In this document: positions 34,722 through 44,118 of the stretch, in pieces | How the letters are laid out: each line of letters opens with the position of its first letter | Numbering within the stretch: the first letter of the stretch is position 1 | Origin: Njordibacter sp964217685 | GTDB lineage: Bacteria; Pseudomonadota; Gammaproteobacteria; Pseudomonadales; Balneatricaceae | Direction: 5' to 3' | Assembly: GCA_049625185.1 (NCBI GenBank) | Contig: JBMZUZ010000004.1 | Location: 1 to 64,000 of the forward strand | Length of the DNA: 64,000 nucleotides | Made by a program: the position numbers and the translations under genes | The notes under the pieces: generated by a model | What the model was told of the DNA's origin: nothing | Databases searched by the model: none | The model's input: the letters and a program-made list of their open reading frames with translations, nothing else

Positions 34722-35966
34722 TTAAAAATTCTTCATAATCCAATCTTTTGCCTGTGTAAAGATGGATCCCTGTTGAGCTGACTTTGCCCTTGATACACGT
34801 TGATTGCCAGCATCAACTTGCTGTTCACTGGCATAATGTAACAGTCCTAAGCTAGTGGCAAAATTAGGCTCATCAACTAAGTCCATAGCCCCCGCTAGGG
34901 GTTTTGGTTTTGCCAAACGAACTGGCATATGGAAAATCTCTTCTGCCAACTCTACGGCACCTTCCATTAAGGCCGTGCCACCAGTTAATACCACACCTGC
35001 TGCCAAAGCATCTTCATAGCCACTCCGACGTAATTCTGCTTGCACCAAGGTATAAAGTTCTTCATAACGTGGTTCGACAACCTCAGCCAAGGCCTGACGA
35101 GACAAATCACGGGCTGGTCGTTCACCCACGCTGGGGACTTTTACGGTCTCCGCCAAATCAGCTAATTGCGCTAAGGCGCAGGCATAACGTACTTTGATAT
35201 CTTCCGCATGCACCGTCGGAGTGCGTAAAGCCATGGCAATATCATTAGTCACTTGATCACCAGCCACTGGGATCACAACAGTGTGTCGGATTGCCCCGGC
35301 TGTATACACAGCAACATCAAGAGTACCGGCACCCATATCAATAAGGCACACACCCAACTCTTTTTCATCTTCAGTCAGCACAGCATGGCTTGAGGCTAGT
35401 TGATTAACCACCAAACCATCCATGTGCAGATCACAGCGAGTTAATGATTTCTCGATATTCTGAGCAATATTGCGTGAGCCAATAACGATATGTACTTTAA
35501 CTTCCAAGCGAACACCAGACATACCCAATGGATCACGAATGCCATCTTGGCCATCAATAACATATTCTTGTGGCAGGATATGGAGGATTTTTTGATCACT
35601 AGAAATGGCCACAGCTCTGGCTGCATCAATGACCCGATCAACATCGGACTCACTGACTTCGCCTCCTTCAATGGCCACTATGCCATGGGAATTAAGGCTA
35701 CTAATATGATTACCACCAATACCCACTGTGAGACTATCAATCTTGCATTCAGCCATTAGTTCGGCTTCTTCGATAGCGCGTTTGATAGCCATTACGGTCG
35801 ATTCTATATCGACAATCATACCGCGCTTTAAGCCACGGGCTGGCTGGCAACTGACACCGGCAATACGTAGCTCTCCTTCGGCAGGCAACTCTGCCACCAT
35901 AGCTACCACTTTTGAAGTACCTATATCGAGGCTTACCAGCATGGGAGTATCACTTATATCAGCCAT
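34722..35966 (-). CDS. ftsA: Cell division protein FtsA
   Basis: An actin-like membrane tether for FtsZ, 414 residues. The phosphate-1 motif is SLDIGTSKVVAMV. The family segment DMGAGTLDVAVY is near residue 210, and VVLTGGTALMEG is near 340. The C-terminal amphipathic helix (IFTQAKDWIMKNF) binds the membrane. It lies 86 nt before ftsZ. Confidence 0.98.
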   Translation of the reverse strand: MADISDTPMLVSLDIGTSKVVAMVAELPAEGELRIAGVSCQPARGLKRGMIVDIESTVMAIKRAIEEAELMAECKIDSLTVGIGGNHISSLNSHGIVAIEGGEVSESDVDRVIDAARAVAISSDQKILHILPQEYVIDGQDGIRDPLGMSGVRLEVKVHIVIGSRNIAQNIEKSLTRCDLHMDGLVVNQLASSHAVLTEDEKELGVCLIDMGAGTLDVAVYTAGAIRHTVVIPVAGDQVTNDIAMALRTPTVHAEDIKVRYACALAQLADLAETVKVPSVGERPARDLSRQALAEVVEPRYEELYTLVQAELRRSGYEDALAAGVVLTGGTALMEGAVELAEEIFHMPVRLAKPKPLAGAMDLVDEPNFATSLGLLHYASEQQVDAGNQRVSRAKSAQQGSIFTQAKDWIMKNF

Positions 35967-36193
35967 ATTACGTTAACTTACGCTCGCTTATCCAAGCTGT
36001 TTTAGTGGCTATTAGACATCCGCAAAGAAATGACTATTCACCAATTTTTCCATGTACCTGATTATCCCATATTTCGGCATAAATAGGCACCGATTTTTAC
36101 CTTTAAATGACCCCCATTACTATCTTTTGGGTCAACTCTAAAAATACGCTTCAGGGGCTATATTTTGCAGCCACTAAGGCACTTAATTAATAA
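35967..36193. other. ftsQ-ftsA intergenic gap
   Basis: The only sizeable gap inside the dcw cluster (227 bp). No reading frame of note is present. On the minus strand GACCC...GGGTC forms a short stem around 36098-36133, and GGATAAT occurs further on as a possible -10 box, so an internal promoter for ftsA-ftsZ is likely here, as in E. coli. Confidence 0.4.
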
Positions 36194-36916
36194 CTATAAA
36201 GACTCCGCTTTATCACCTTTTAAAGCCACCGCTACACCATGGGGATAACGACCGTCAATGCGCGCAATGGGCTCTGGCAAGTCGGCTAGATCAGTATTGT
36301 ATATCTGCACTAAACGACGCAAACGTTGCATACCTTTGTCTCGCCCCAACAGGATCTCAATATCATTATCTAAAATTAAATCCACAGCCCCACGTTTAGC
36401 CATATATAAGCTATCGATAGTGAGGTTTTCGGGGGCTAAAACGGCATTCATCGCACGAAAATTATTGGCCATATTTTGCGTTTGCTGAGCGGGGCCATCG
36501 AGCATGGGTAAAGTAGCCAAATTTGCCACTAAGTCTAGGTCTAAATTTAATACTTGCCAGTGATGATTTAAGACCTGATTTTTACCCCAGCGCGCAACAA
36601 TAATCTGTGGGCTTACTTCCACCATCAGACGATCGGGCCAAACCCGCGATACCACTGCATCATCCACCCAAACATTGCCTTCAACTTGGTCTTTTACGCC
36701 ATTTAAACTAACTTCAAAAAACCGCCCTAAGTCTTGGCTTTGTAACTGCGCCACTATCAATTGTTGCTGACTCTGAGGAATATCTCCTTGCAGTACAACT
36801 TGTCGAATAGGCTGATTTACCCAGGGGCTAGCATAGATCCAACCCCAATAGAGGGACCCCCCTATAACACCCAATAGCAGCAATCGCCATAAAATAGAGT
36901 TAAGCCAACTAGTCAT
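36194..36916 (-). CDS. ftsQ: Cell division protein FtsQ
   Basis: A bitopic divisome protein of 240 residues. There is one helix near residues 8-28, then the POTRA domain (IRQVVLQGDIPQSQQQ) and the FtsQ beta domain with WVDDAVVSRVWPDRLMVEVSPQ. It recruits FtsB and FtsL. It begins one base after the ddl stop. Confidence 0.96.
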   Translation of the reverse strand: MTSWLNSILWRLLLLGVIGGSLYWGWIYASPWVNQPIRQVVLQGDIPQSQQQLIVAQLQSQDLGRFFEVSLNGVKDQVEGNVWVDDAVVSRVWPDRLMVEVSPQIIVARWGKNQVLNHHWQVLNLDLDLVANLATLPMLDGPAQQTQNMANNFRAMNAVLAPENLTIDSLYMAKRGAVDLILDNDIEILLGRDKGMQRLRRLVQIYNTDLADLPEPIARIDGRYPHGVAVALKGDKAESL

Positions 36917-36917
36917 T

Positions 36918-37919
36918 TTAGAGTCCTCTTTTTTTATGTCGTTGTATGGCTAAATTTAGTATCACTACCACTAGCTGCTCGTAGCTCAAACCGGCTTGTT
37001 TAGCTGCCATGGGCACTAAGCTATGGCTGGTCATACCGGGAGATGTATTGACTTCTAACAACCAATTTTTACCTTGGCCATCACGCATAACATCTATGCG
37101 CCCCCAGTCTGCACACTCAACTGCTTCAAAAGCCCTTACACATTCTGTCTCTAAAGCCATCTGCTGAGCTGATGACAAAGTGTTTTCAAAACTGTATGAG
37201 GTATCATCCGAATAATACTTAGCTTCTAGATCATAAAATTCATTATTGGTTTGTAGACGAATAGCTGGCAAGGCACGACCATTCAAGATGCCAATGGTGT
37301 ATTCTTCACCAATGATTAATTTCTCAGCCATCACCTGCCGATCAAACGCTTTAGCATCTGCATAAGCAGACTGCATATCATCAACACTAGCTGCTATATG
37401 AACACCTAAACTTGAACCTTCATGGACTGGTTTTACTACCAAGGGCAATCCCAGCTGTTTCGCGACTTCTTGTAAGTCACTTTTATCATCAAGTAGACGC
37501 CATGGCGGTGTCGCAATATTACTTCTCTCCCACACCATCTTAGTCATTAGTTTATGCATGCCTAAAGCAGATGCCATCACGCCACTACCGGTATAGGGCA
37601 CACCTAGATATTCTAAAACACCCTGCAAAGTACCATCTTCTCCACCCGGACCATGCATGGCAATAAAAGCCGCATCCATTCGAGCTTGCTGCAATTGTTG
37701 TAACTGGGTTAAACCGGATGCATGAGCTTCTGGCCCTGACAGATCAATGCCAAAGGCATCGACACCCGCAGTCAATAAATATTGCAGCACCTGTTGCCCA
37801 CTCAGCAATGATATCTCTCGCTCAGCAGAATCACCGCCGAATATGACCCCGATGCGGCCATTGGGCACGATTAATAAATCCTGCCACTCGGCTGCTAAAT
37901 TGCCGGTTACATGATTCAT
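36918..37919 (-). CDS. ddl: D-alanine--D-alanine ligase
   Basis: An ATP-grasp enzyme making the D-Ala-D-Ala dipeptide for peptidoglycan, 333 residues. It has the FGGDSAEREISLLSG start, MHGPGGEDGTLQGVLEYLGVPYTGSG, and the late metal-binding LLEVNTSPGMTSHSL. The N-terminus is about 20 residues longer than E. coli DdlB. It sits between murC and ftsQ, the usual DdlB place. Confidence 0.97.
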   Translation of the reverse strand: MNHVTGNLAAEWQDLLIVPNGRIGVIFGGDSAEREISLLSGQQVLQYLLTAGVDAFGIDLSGPEAHASGLTQLQQLQQARMDAAFIAMHGPGGEDGTLQGVLEYLGVPYTGSGVMASALGMHKLMTKMVWERSNIATPPWRLLDDKSDLQEVAKQLGLPLVVKPVHEGSSLGVHIAASVDDMQSAYADAKAFDRQVMAEKLIIGEEYTIGILNGRALPAIRLQTNNEFYDLEAKYYSDDTSYSFENTLSSAQQMALETECVRAFEAVECADWGRIDVMRDGQGKNWLLEVNTSPGMTSHSLVPMAAKQAGLSYEQLVVVILNLAIQRHKKRGL

Positions 37920-37921
37920 GT

Positions 37922-39358
37922 TCAGTTTGTCTCCTGTTCCATACTGGCCAACAGGGCACGAGAAATTTGACCAATATCACCAGCGCCTTGGGTCAGGAGC
38001 AGATCACCATCCTGCAGGATATCTTCGAGTACTGGCGCAACCGCCGCACCCCGTTCAACAAACACGGGATCCAAAGCACCACGTGCTCGAATACTACGAC
38101 ATAAACTACGGCCATCGGCACCAGATATAGGTTCTTCGCCAGCAGGGTAGATATCCATTAGCACCAACACATCAACCCGAGATAACACCTCCACAAAATC
38201 TTCATAAAGATCCCGCGTACGGGTATAACGGTGAGGTTGATAAACCATCACTAAGCGGCGTTCAGGCCAGCCCGTACGGATAGCTTCAATAGTTGCGGCT
38301 ACTTCTCGAGGATGATGCCCATAATCATCTACTAAGGTAGCTGTACCCGTTTTGGCAGGATATTCACCTAGTACTTGGAAACGGCGGCCGACCCCCGTAA
38401 AACCAGAAAGCCCAGCTTCGATCTGCTTATCCTCGACTTCTAAATCAGTAGCAATGGCAATAGCCGCCAAAGCGTTTAAGGCATTGTGACGGCCTGGCAT
38501 TTGCAAGCTAATTTGTAAATCTTCATGGCCTTTGCGAGCCACTTTAAAGTGGGTCATCATGCCATCTTGCTCTAGTTCGTAGGCACGAATATCAGCGTTT
38601 TCATCAAACCCATAGGTAATGGTGGGCCGGCTTATTTGCGGCATAATTTCCCACACGACAGGATCGTCAATACAGACAATAGCTAGCCCATAAAAAGGTA
38701 AGTTATGTAAAAATTCTATAAAAGTCCGTTTTAGACGCCCAAAGTCACCTTCATAAGTGGACATATGGTCGGCATCAATATTAGTTACAACGGCGGTGAG
38801 TGGTTGTAGATGAAGAAAAGACGCATCGCTTTCATCGGCTTCTGCCACCAAATAACTGCTACTACCTAATTGCGCATTGGTACCTGCACTGTTGAGCTTG
38901 CCACCAATAACAAAAGTAGGATCCAAACCACCAGCCGCCAAGACAGCAGCGGTCATTGAGGTAGTGGTGGTTTTACCATGGGTACCGGCAACGGCAATCC
39001 CATGGCGATAGCGCATCAGTTCTGCCAGCATTTCTGCCCGTTGAATAACCGGAATTCGGTGTGCTCGTGCCGCAGCCACCTCAGGGTTATCATCACCTAC
39101 GGCAGTGGATGCTACCACGACATGAACGCCACGGACATTGGCTTCTTCATGGCCAATCATAATAACAGCACCTTGGGCAGCAAGACGCTCGGTAACAGGG
39201 CTAACACGGATATCTGAACCGCTAACTTCATAGCCCTGATTAAGCAGCACTTCGGCGATGCCACACATGCCGACACCGCCAATACCCACAAAGTGGATTT
39301 TACGCATACGGCGCATTTCGGGGATCACATATTGATGGGCTGGGGTTACTTTAACCAC
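37922..39358 (-). CDS. murC: UDP-N-acetylmuramate--L-alanine ligase
   Basis: The first amino-acid-adding ligase of peptidoglycan synthesis. It has HFVGIGGVGM for UDP binding, GTHGKTTTTS for ATP, and DDYGHHPREV near residue 330. I chose the GTG at 39358 because it follows GGAGG by 7-8 nt and keeps the VIPEMRR extension known in other MurC proteins; the frame stays open to 39415. It overlaps the murG stop by 8 nt. About 478 residues. Confidence 0.95.
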   Translation of the reverse strand: MVKVTPAHQYVIPEMRRMRKIHFVGIGGVGMCGIAEVLLNQGYEVSGSDIRVSPVTERLAAQGAVIMIGHEEANVRGVHVVVASTAVGDDNPEVAAARAHRIPVIQRAEMLAELMRYRHGIAVAGTHGKTTTTSMTAAVLAAGGLDPTFVIGGKLNSAGTNAQLGSSSYLVAEADESDASFLHLQPLTAVVTNIDADHMSTYEGDFGRLKRTFIEFLHNLPFYGLAIVCIDDPVVWEIMPQISRPTITYGFDENADIRAYELEQDGMMTHFKVARKGHEDLQISLQMPGRHNALNALAAIAIATDLEVEDKQIEAGLSGFTGVGRRFQVLGEYPAKTGTATLVDDYGHHPREVAATIEAIRTGWPERRLVMVYQPHRYTRTRDLYEDFVEVLSRVDVLVLMDIYPAGEEPISGADGRSLCRSIRARGALDPVFVERGAAVAPVLEDILQDGDLLLTQGAGDIGQISRALLASMEQETN

Positions 39359-40433
39359 TGACGGCCTCCATACATTGTTTTGCAACAGCTGCCGTTGCTT
39401 GAGGTTGAGCCACACTTAAGGCTGCCTGAGCCATCTTTGTACGTAACTCAGGCTGGGTTAATAAGGGCAATAAAGCTTGTTTTAGACTGGTCACTTGCAT
39501 TTGCGCCTGTGGCATTAATACAGCGGCACCCGCAGCTACCAAAATTTGAGCATTGGCTGTTTGATGATCATCCACAGCATAAGGATAAGGCACCAAAATG
39601 GCTGGCTTACCAGCAGCAGCTAGCTCACTGACAGTTAGGGCACCAGCTCGGCAAATAATAATATCAGCAGCAGCAAAAGCGGCTGGCATATCATCAATAT
39701 AGGCATCTACTTGCCCCTGCACTGATGCTTGCTGGTAAGCTTCTTGAGTAATTTGCAAATGTTTTGGTCCACACTGGTGACGAACCTGTAAAGCTATTTC
39801 AGCAGGCAGTGTGGCTAGCACCTTGGGGATAATTTGATTTAAAGCCAATGCCCCCAAACTGCCGCCCACCACCAGTAAATTTAGACTTTCTTGACTAGTT
39901 TGGTTATCACTGTGAGCAGCAAAATCTGAGCGAATTGGATTACCAACGGTCAATACGGACGCATCTTTGAAAGTCCCGGCAAAAGCCTGCATCATGCGCC
40001 ATGACAGGGGACGAAGGAGTTTATTGGTAAGCCCAGCGACGGCATTTTGTTCATGAATGATTAATGGTGTGCGTCGTAAGTAAGTTGCTAAGCCACCAGG
40101 GCCGGCAATAAATCCACCCATACCTAGAACCACATCGGGTTTTAGGCGACCCAAAATTAACCAAGCTTGCCATAAGGATTTAATTAAACGCCATGGTGCA
40201 CCCAACAAAGACACCACGCCTTTACCGCGCAAACCGGTAATATCAATACAGTGCAACTGATAACCTGCTGCTGGGACCAAACGCTGTTCAATGCCCCTGC
40301 CACTACCCAACCAATCAATATGCCAGCCTTGTTCAACCAAATAAGCCGCTGTACTTAAAGCTGGATAGACGTGTCCCCCAGTACCAGCCGCCATAATTAA
40401 TATGCGTGGGGCTTTAGGGTTGGTGTTCGACAT
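39351..40433 (-). CDS. murG: UDP-GlcNAc:undecaprenyl-PP-MurNAc-pentapeptide GlcNAc transferase
   Basis: Makes lipid II at the inner face of the membrane. The GT-B glycosyltransferase has the first G-loop MAAGTGGHVYPAL, HEQNAVAGLTNKLL, VVGGSLGALALN, and the UDP-GlcNAc motif ICRAGALTVSELAAAG. I chose ATG 40433, which follows GGGAGG by 7-8 nt; the frame is open to 40469. It overlaps ftsW by 20 nt. 360 residues. Confidence 0.96.
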   Translation of the reverse strand: MSNTNPKAPRILIMAAGTGGHVYPALSTAAYLVEQGWHIDWLGSGRGIEQRLVPAAGYQLHCIDITGLRGKGVVSLLGAPWRLIKSLWQAWLILGRLKPDVVLGMGGFIAGPGGLATYLRRTPLIIHEQNAVAGLTNKLLRPLSWRMMQAFAGTFKDASVLTVGNPIRSDFAAHSDNQTSQESLNLLVVGGSLGALALNQIIPKVLATLPAEIALQVRHQCGPKHLQITQEAYQQASVQGQVDAYIDDMPAAFAAADIIICRAGALTVSELAAAGKPAILVPYPYAVDDHQTANAQILVAAGAAVLMPQAQMQVTSLKQALLPLLTQPELRTKMAQAALSVAQPQATAAVAKQCMEAVSG

Positions 40434-41667
40434 ACGGCCCCTCCCCATTAACAAAGTCGGCAGGTTCATCAGCCGCTATAGCTTCAGCCTGCATACGCTG
40501 GTTATCAATTTGACGTCTTTGGACAAGAGTCAGTAAATAACTATTTTCCACACTGATACGCAACAAAATGCCCAACATACCAGCACAAGCAATCATGCTA
40601 CTGCCACCATAGCTGACAAATGGTAAGGTTAAACCTTTAGTGGGCAGCAAGCCCAAATTAACCCCAATATTAATCATGGCTTGGGCTGCGATTAAAAATA
40701 CTAAGCCATAACATAGGTAAGCTGCGTAGGGTCGCTGTAAACGTTCGGCTAGCTGACCTACTTTTAAACCTCGTACAATCAGCACCGCATAGAGTGCTAC
40801 TACGGCGATGGCACCCATAGCTCCCCACTCTTCAGCTAAAACGGAATAGACAAAGTCAGTATGGGCTTCAGGCAAATAAAATAGCTTTTGCATGCTATTA
40901 CCCAAACCTTCCCCAAACCAACCGCCACGACCAAAGGCAATTTGCGCCTGAGTTAACTGATAGCCAGCCCCAAACGGGTCTTTCCATGGTTCTAAATAAG
41001 TTAGCAAACGTGTCATACGATAGGGTGAAAACATTGCTATAGCAGCGATCACTGGCAATAGCACAAGTGCCACTGCAAGCAAATGCAATTTGCGCATGCC
41101 ACTTAGGAAGAACATACCAACCACAGCCCCCATTAGCACCACAGTCGCCCCAAAGTCAGGCTCCAACAATAGCAAACCACTAAAGATCATCATCACCAGC
41201 ATGGGTTTTAAAAAGCCCACAAAATTGGTTCTTACTTCAGCCTGCCGCCGCACCAAATAGCCTGCCATAAAGGTGACCACAGCAATCTTGGCAAACTCAG
41301 AAGGTTGCAGACTAAATGAGCCTAGAGGTATCCAACGCACACTACCATTTACTTCTCGACCTAAACCAGGAACCAACACCAGCATCAGGCTAAAAGCCCC
41401 TAAACCCATCAGAATGGCGCCATGCTTTTGCCAAAATTGTATCGGAATAAATAAACAGCTACAGAGGGCAATTAGCCCTAGGAAGATAAATACTCCCTGT
41501 CGTTTACTCTGATAAAAAGGGTCCGCATATTTGATTGCCGCCACATCAATGGAAGCTGAGCTAATCATAATAAAGCCAATCACCATAAGGGCGATAGCGG
41601 GGATCAACAGGGATTTATCAAGGCTTTGACCTTGTAATAATTGCCATTGCTGCTGAACCCAGTTCAT
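40414..41667 (-). CDS. ftsW: Lipid II polymerase FtsW (SEDS family)
   Basis: A 417-residue, 10-helix SEDS protein that polymerises septal glycan with FtsI. The signature LQPSEFAKIA is near residue 121, PEAHTDFVYSVLAEEWG near 268, and LPFVSYGGSSM near 344. Overlaps murD by 4 nt. Confidence 0.97.
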   Translation of the reverse strand: MNWVQQQWQLLQGQSLDKSLLIPAIALMVIGFIMISSASIDVAAIKYADPFYQSKRQGVFIFLGLIALCSCLFIPIQFWQKHGAILMGLGAFSLMLVLVPGLGREVNGSVRWIPLGSFSLQPSEFAKIAVVTFMAGYLVRRQAEVRTNFVGFLKPMLVMMIFSGLLLLEPDFGATVVLMGAVVGMFFLSGMRKLHLLAVALVLLPVIAAIAMFSPYRMTRLLTYLEPWKDPFGAGYQLTQAQIAFGRGGWFGEGLGNSMQKLFYLPEAHTDFVYSVLAEEWGAMGAIAVVALYAVLIVRGLKVGQLAERLQRPYAAYLCYGLVFLIAAQAMINIGVNLGLLPTKGLTLPFVSYGGSSMIACAGMLGILLRISVENSYLLTLVQRRQIDNQRMQAEAIAADEPADFVNGEGPYVEHQP

Positions 41668-43013
41668 AGCTGAGCCTCCACCAGCTGGCAGAAGTGTTCG
41701 CCCCGCTTTTCAAAACTTTCATAAGCATCAAAACTTGCACAAGCAGGAGAAAGCAGCACTAAATCCCCAGGTTGAGCAACTGATCTAGCCTGTGCTAAGG
41801 CCGCCACCATATCGTCGTTACGGTAAGTTGCTATAGCGTCCGTTAATACTCGACCGATATCCTCACCATCTTGACCATATACCATAGCCGCCCGACCAAA
41901 TTGCTGCATTGGCGCCTTTAGTTCTGCGAAATCAGCACCTTTGCCAACTCCACCGGCCAATAACACAATCTTGCCCTCGATAGTTGCGCCGAGACCTTCA
42001 ATAGCAGCCACTGTGGCGCCAACATTAGTACCCTTAGAATCATTAATGTAAGTCACGCCATCTTGAGTGGATACATATTCACACCGATGAGCTAGGCCTT
42101 GAAAACTTTGTAAGGTATCTAGCATCGCTTTATGAGGCAGACCAATGCTATCGCCAATGGCAAGGGCAGCTAAACAGTTGGCTATATTATGACGCCCAGT
42201 CAAAGCTAGATTACTGGTTTTCAGCAAGCGTTTAAAACCTATGCTAATCCATTCTTCGTCAGCACTCCCCTGCAAACCATATTGCTTTAGATCAGGAACG
42301 GATAGAGTAAATTGTCGACGCTCAACATGATCGGGCACTAAAGCTAGTGTTAATTGGTCATCAGCATTCTCAACAACCTTTTTGCAGCCCTGATATATAC
42401 GGTGTTTGGCTTGGTGATAGGCCATCAAATTATTGTCATAGCGATCCATATGGTCGGGGCTAATATTGAGTACACAGGCCACTTCGGCACCAAGCTGGTG
42501 AGTTGTTTCTAGTTGAAAGCTAGATAACTCCATGACATAAACTTGAACCTGATCGTCTAGTAGCTCTAGAGCGGGCGTTCCCAAATTACCACCGACAGCC
42601 ACACGCAAACCAGCAGCCTCGGCCATATCGCCAACTAAGCTGGTAACAGTACTCTTGGCATTAGACCCAGTAATAGCAACGATAGGTGCTTGCGCCGCTG
42701 CAGAAAATAGATCAATCTCACTGCGCACCGGCACCCCATGACTAATTGCAGCCTGAATGGCTGGCTCCTGCTTAGGCACCCCTGGACTTAAAACAATTGT
42801 ATCTGCCCCACTACATAAGTCAGTATCAAAGCCCCCCAAATGCACTGGCATATCTGGCCAGACTTGACGTAACTCATTAAGATAGGGCGGTTCCTCACGG
42901 CTGTCAGCGACGACAACTCGTTGGCCTTGAGAAGCCAAATAGTTGGCGCAGGCAAAACCAGTTTTGCCTAACCCCATTACTAGGGTATATCGATCACTGC
43001 CAATGAGTTGCAT
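41664..43013 (-). CDS. murD: UDP-N-acetylmuramoylalanine--D-glutamate ligase
   Basis: Adds D-Glu to UDP-MurNAc-L-Ala. 449 residues with GLGKTGFACANYL at the N-terminus, the P-loop ITGSNAKSTVTSL near residue 114, NISPDHMDRY, and the late LLSPACASFDAYESFEKRGEHF signature of MurD. Note the P-loop reads GSNAKST where E. coli has GSNGKST. Confidence 0.97.
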   Translation of the reverse strand: MQLIGSDRYTLVMGLGKTGFACANYLASQGQRVVVADSREEPPYLNELRQVWPDMPVHLGGFDTDLCSGADTIVLSPGVPKQEPAIQAAISHGVPVRSEIDLFSAAAQAPIVAITGSNAKSTVTSLVGDMAEAAGLRVAVGGNLGTPALELLDDQVQVYVMELSSFQLETTHQLGAEVACVLNISPDHMDRYDNNLMAYHQAKHRIYQGCKKVVENADDQLTLALVPDHVERRQFTLSVPDLKQYGLQGSADEEWISIGFKRLLKTSNLALTGRHNIANCLAALAIGDSIGLPHKAMLDTLQSFQGLAHRCEYVSTQDGVTYINDSKGTNVGATVAAIEGLGATIEGKIVLLAGGVGKGADFAELKAPMQQFGRAAMVYGQDGEDIGRVLTDAIATYRNDDMVAALAQARSVAQPGDLVLLSPACASFDAYESFEKRGEHFCQLVEAQL

Positions 43014-43032
43014 AATGCCTATAATTCCTTTG

Positions 43033-44115
43033 TTAACGTAACTTCAATGTAGCTAAACCAATCAATACCAAGATCACGGTAATAATCCAAAAACGCACAA
43101 TAATACGCGGTTCAGGCCAACCAGATAATTCAAAATGATGATGCAAAGGTGCCATGCGGAAAATACGCTTGCCGGTTAGCTTATAGGAGCCCACCTGCAA
43201 AATAACCGAAAGGGTTTCTGCCACAAAAATACCCCCCATAATCAAAAGCACCAGCTCTTGGCGGACAATCACGGCAATTACGCCAAGGGCAGCACCAAGA
43301 GATAGGGCGCCCACATCACCCATAAAGACCTGCGCTGGATAAGTGTTAAACCACAGAAAACCCATACCTGCACCGACCATGGCGGCACAAAATACCACCA
43401 GTTCACCAGAACCACGGATATAAGGAATATGCAGGTATTCAGAAAAAACAGCGTGCCCAGTTAAATATGCAAACACACCTAGTGCTGCAGCTACTAAGAC
43501 AGTAGGCAGGATGGCCAAACCATCAAGGCCATCGGTCAAGTTTACTGCATTTGAGGTGCCCACAATGACAAAATAGGTGAACAATATATACAGCAAACCC
43601 AATTGAATACTGACATCTTTAAAGAATGGCACAATAAGTTCTAGTTCTTGGGGGTCTTGGGCACTGTAAAATAAAAATAAAGCCGCACCTAAGCCTGCCA
43701 CGGATTGCCAAAAGTACTTCCAGCGGGCAATTAAGCCACGGGAGTTTTTCTCAATGACTTTGCGGTAATCATCAACCCAACCAACAATCCCAAATATGCC
43801 AGTGACAAAGATGGTTACCCAAATATAACGGTTACTCAGATCGCCCCATAATAACGCACTAATAATAATGGCTACCAAAATCAGCGCACCGCCCATGGTA
43901 GGCGTACCGGCTTTTACTAAATGACTTTGGGGCCCATCATCACGAATAGCTTGACCGATTTGCCTAATCTGTAAATGCTTAATCATAAAGGGGCCAATGG
44001 CCATAGCAATAAATAGTGCTGTCAATACACCCATAATGGCGCGCATAGTCAGGTATTGGAAAACCCCAAATACACTATAAAATTGGGATAAATATTCGGC
44101 TAACCATAAAAGCAT
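43033..44115 (-). CDS. mraY: Phospho-MurNAc-pentapeptide transferase
   Basis: Forms lipid I on undecaprenyl phosphate. 360 residues, 10 helices. Motifs are GTPTMGGAL, DDYRKV with the catalytic aspartates, NAVNLTDGLDGLA, GDVGALSLG and the histidine-rich APLHHHFELSGWPE. Confidence 0.98.
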   Translation of the reverse strand: MLLWLAEYLSQFYSVFGVFQYLTMRAIMGVLTALFIAMAIGPFMIKHLQIRQIGQAIRDDGPQSHLVKAGTPTMGGALILVAIIISALLWGDLSNRYIWVTIFVTGIFGIVGWVDDYRKVIEKNSRGLIARWKYFWQSVAGLGAALFLFYSAQDPQELELIVPFFKDVSIQLGLLYILFTYFVIVGTSNAVNLTDGLDGLAILPTVLVAAALGVFAYLTGHAVFSEYLHIPYIRGSGELVVFCAAMVGAGMGFLWFNTYPAQVFMGDVGALSLGAALGVIAVIVRQELVLLIMGGIFVAETLSVILQVGSYKLTGKRIFRMAPLHHHFELSGWPEPRIIVRFWIITVILVLIGLATLKLR

Positions 44116-44118
44116 GGG

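Noticed and set aside
33632..34738. A 368-codon plus-strand open frame
   Set aside because: It is the antisense of ftsZ; long only because of codon composition, and rich in Ser, Thr and Pro as such shadows are.
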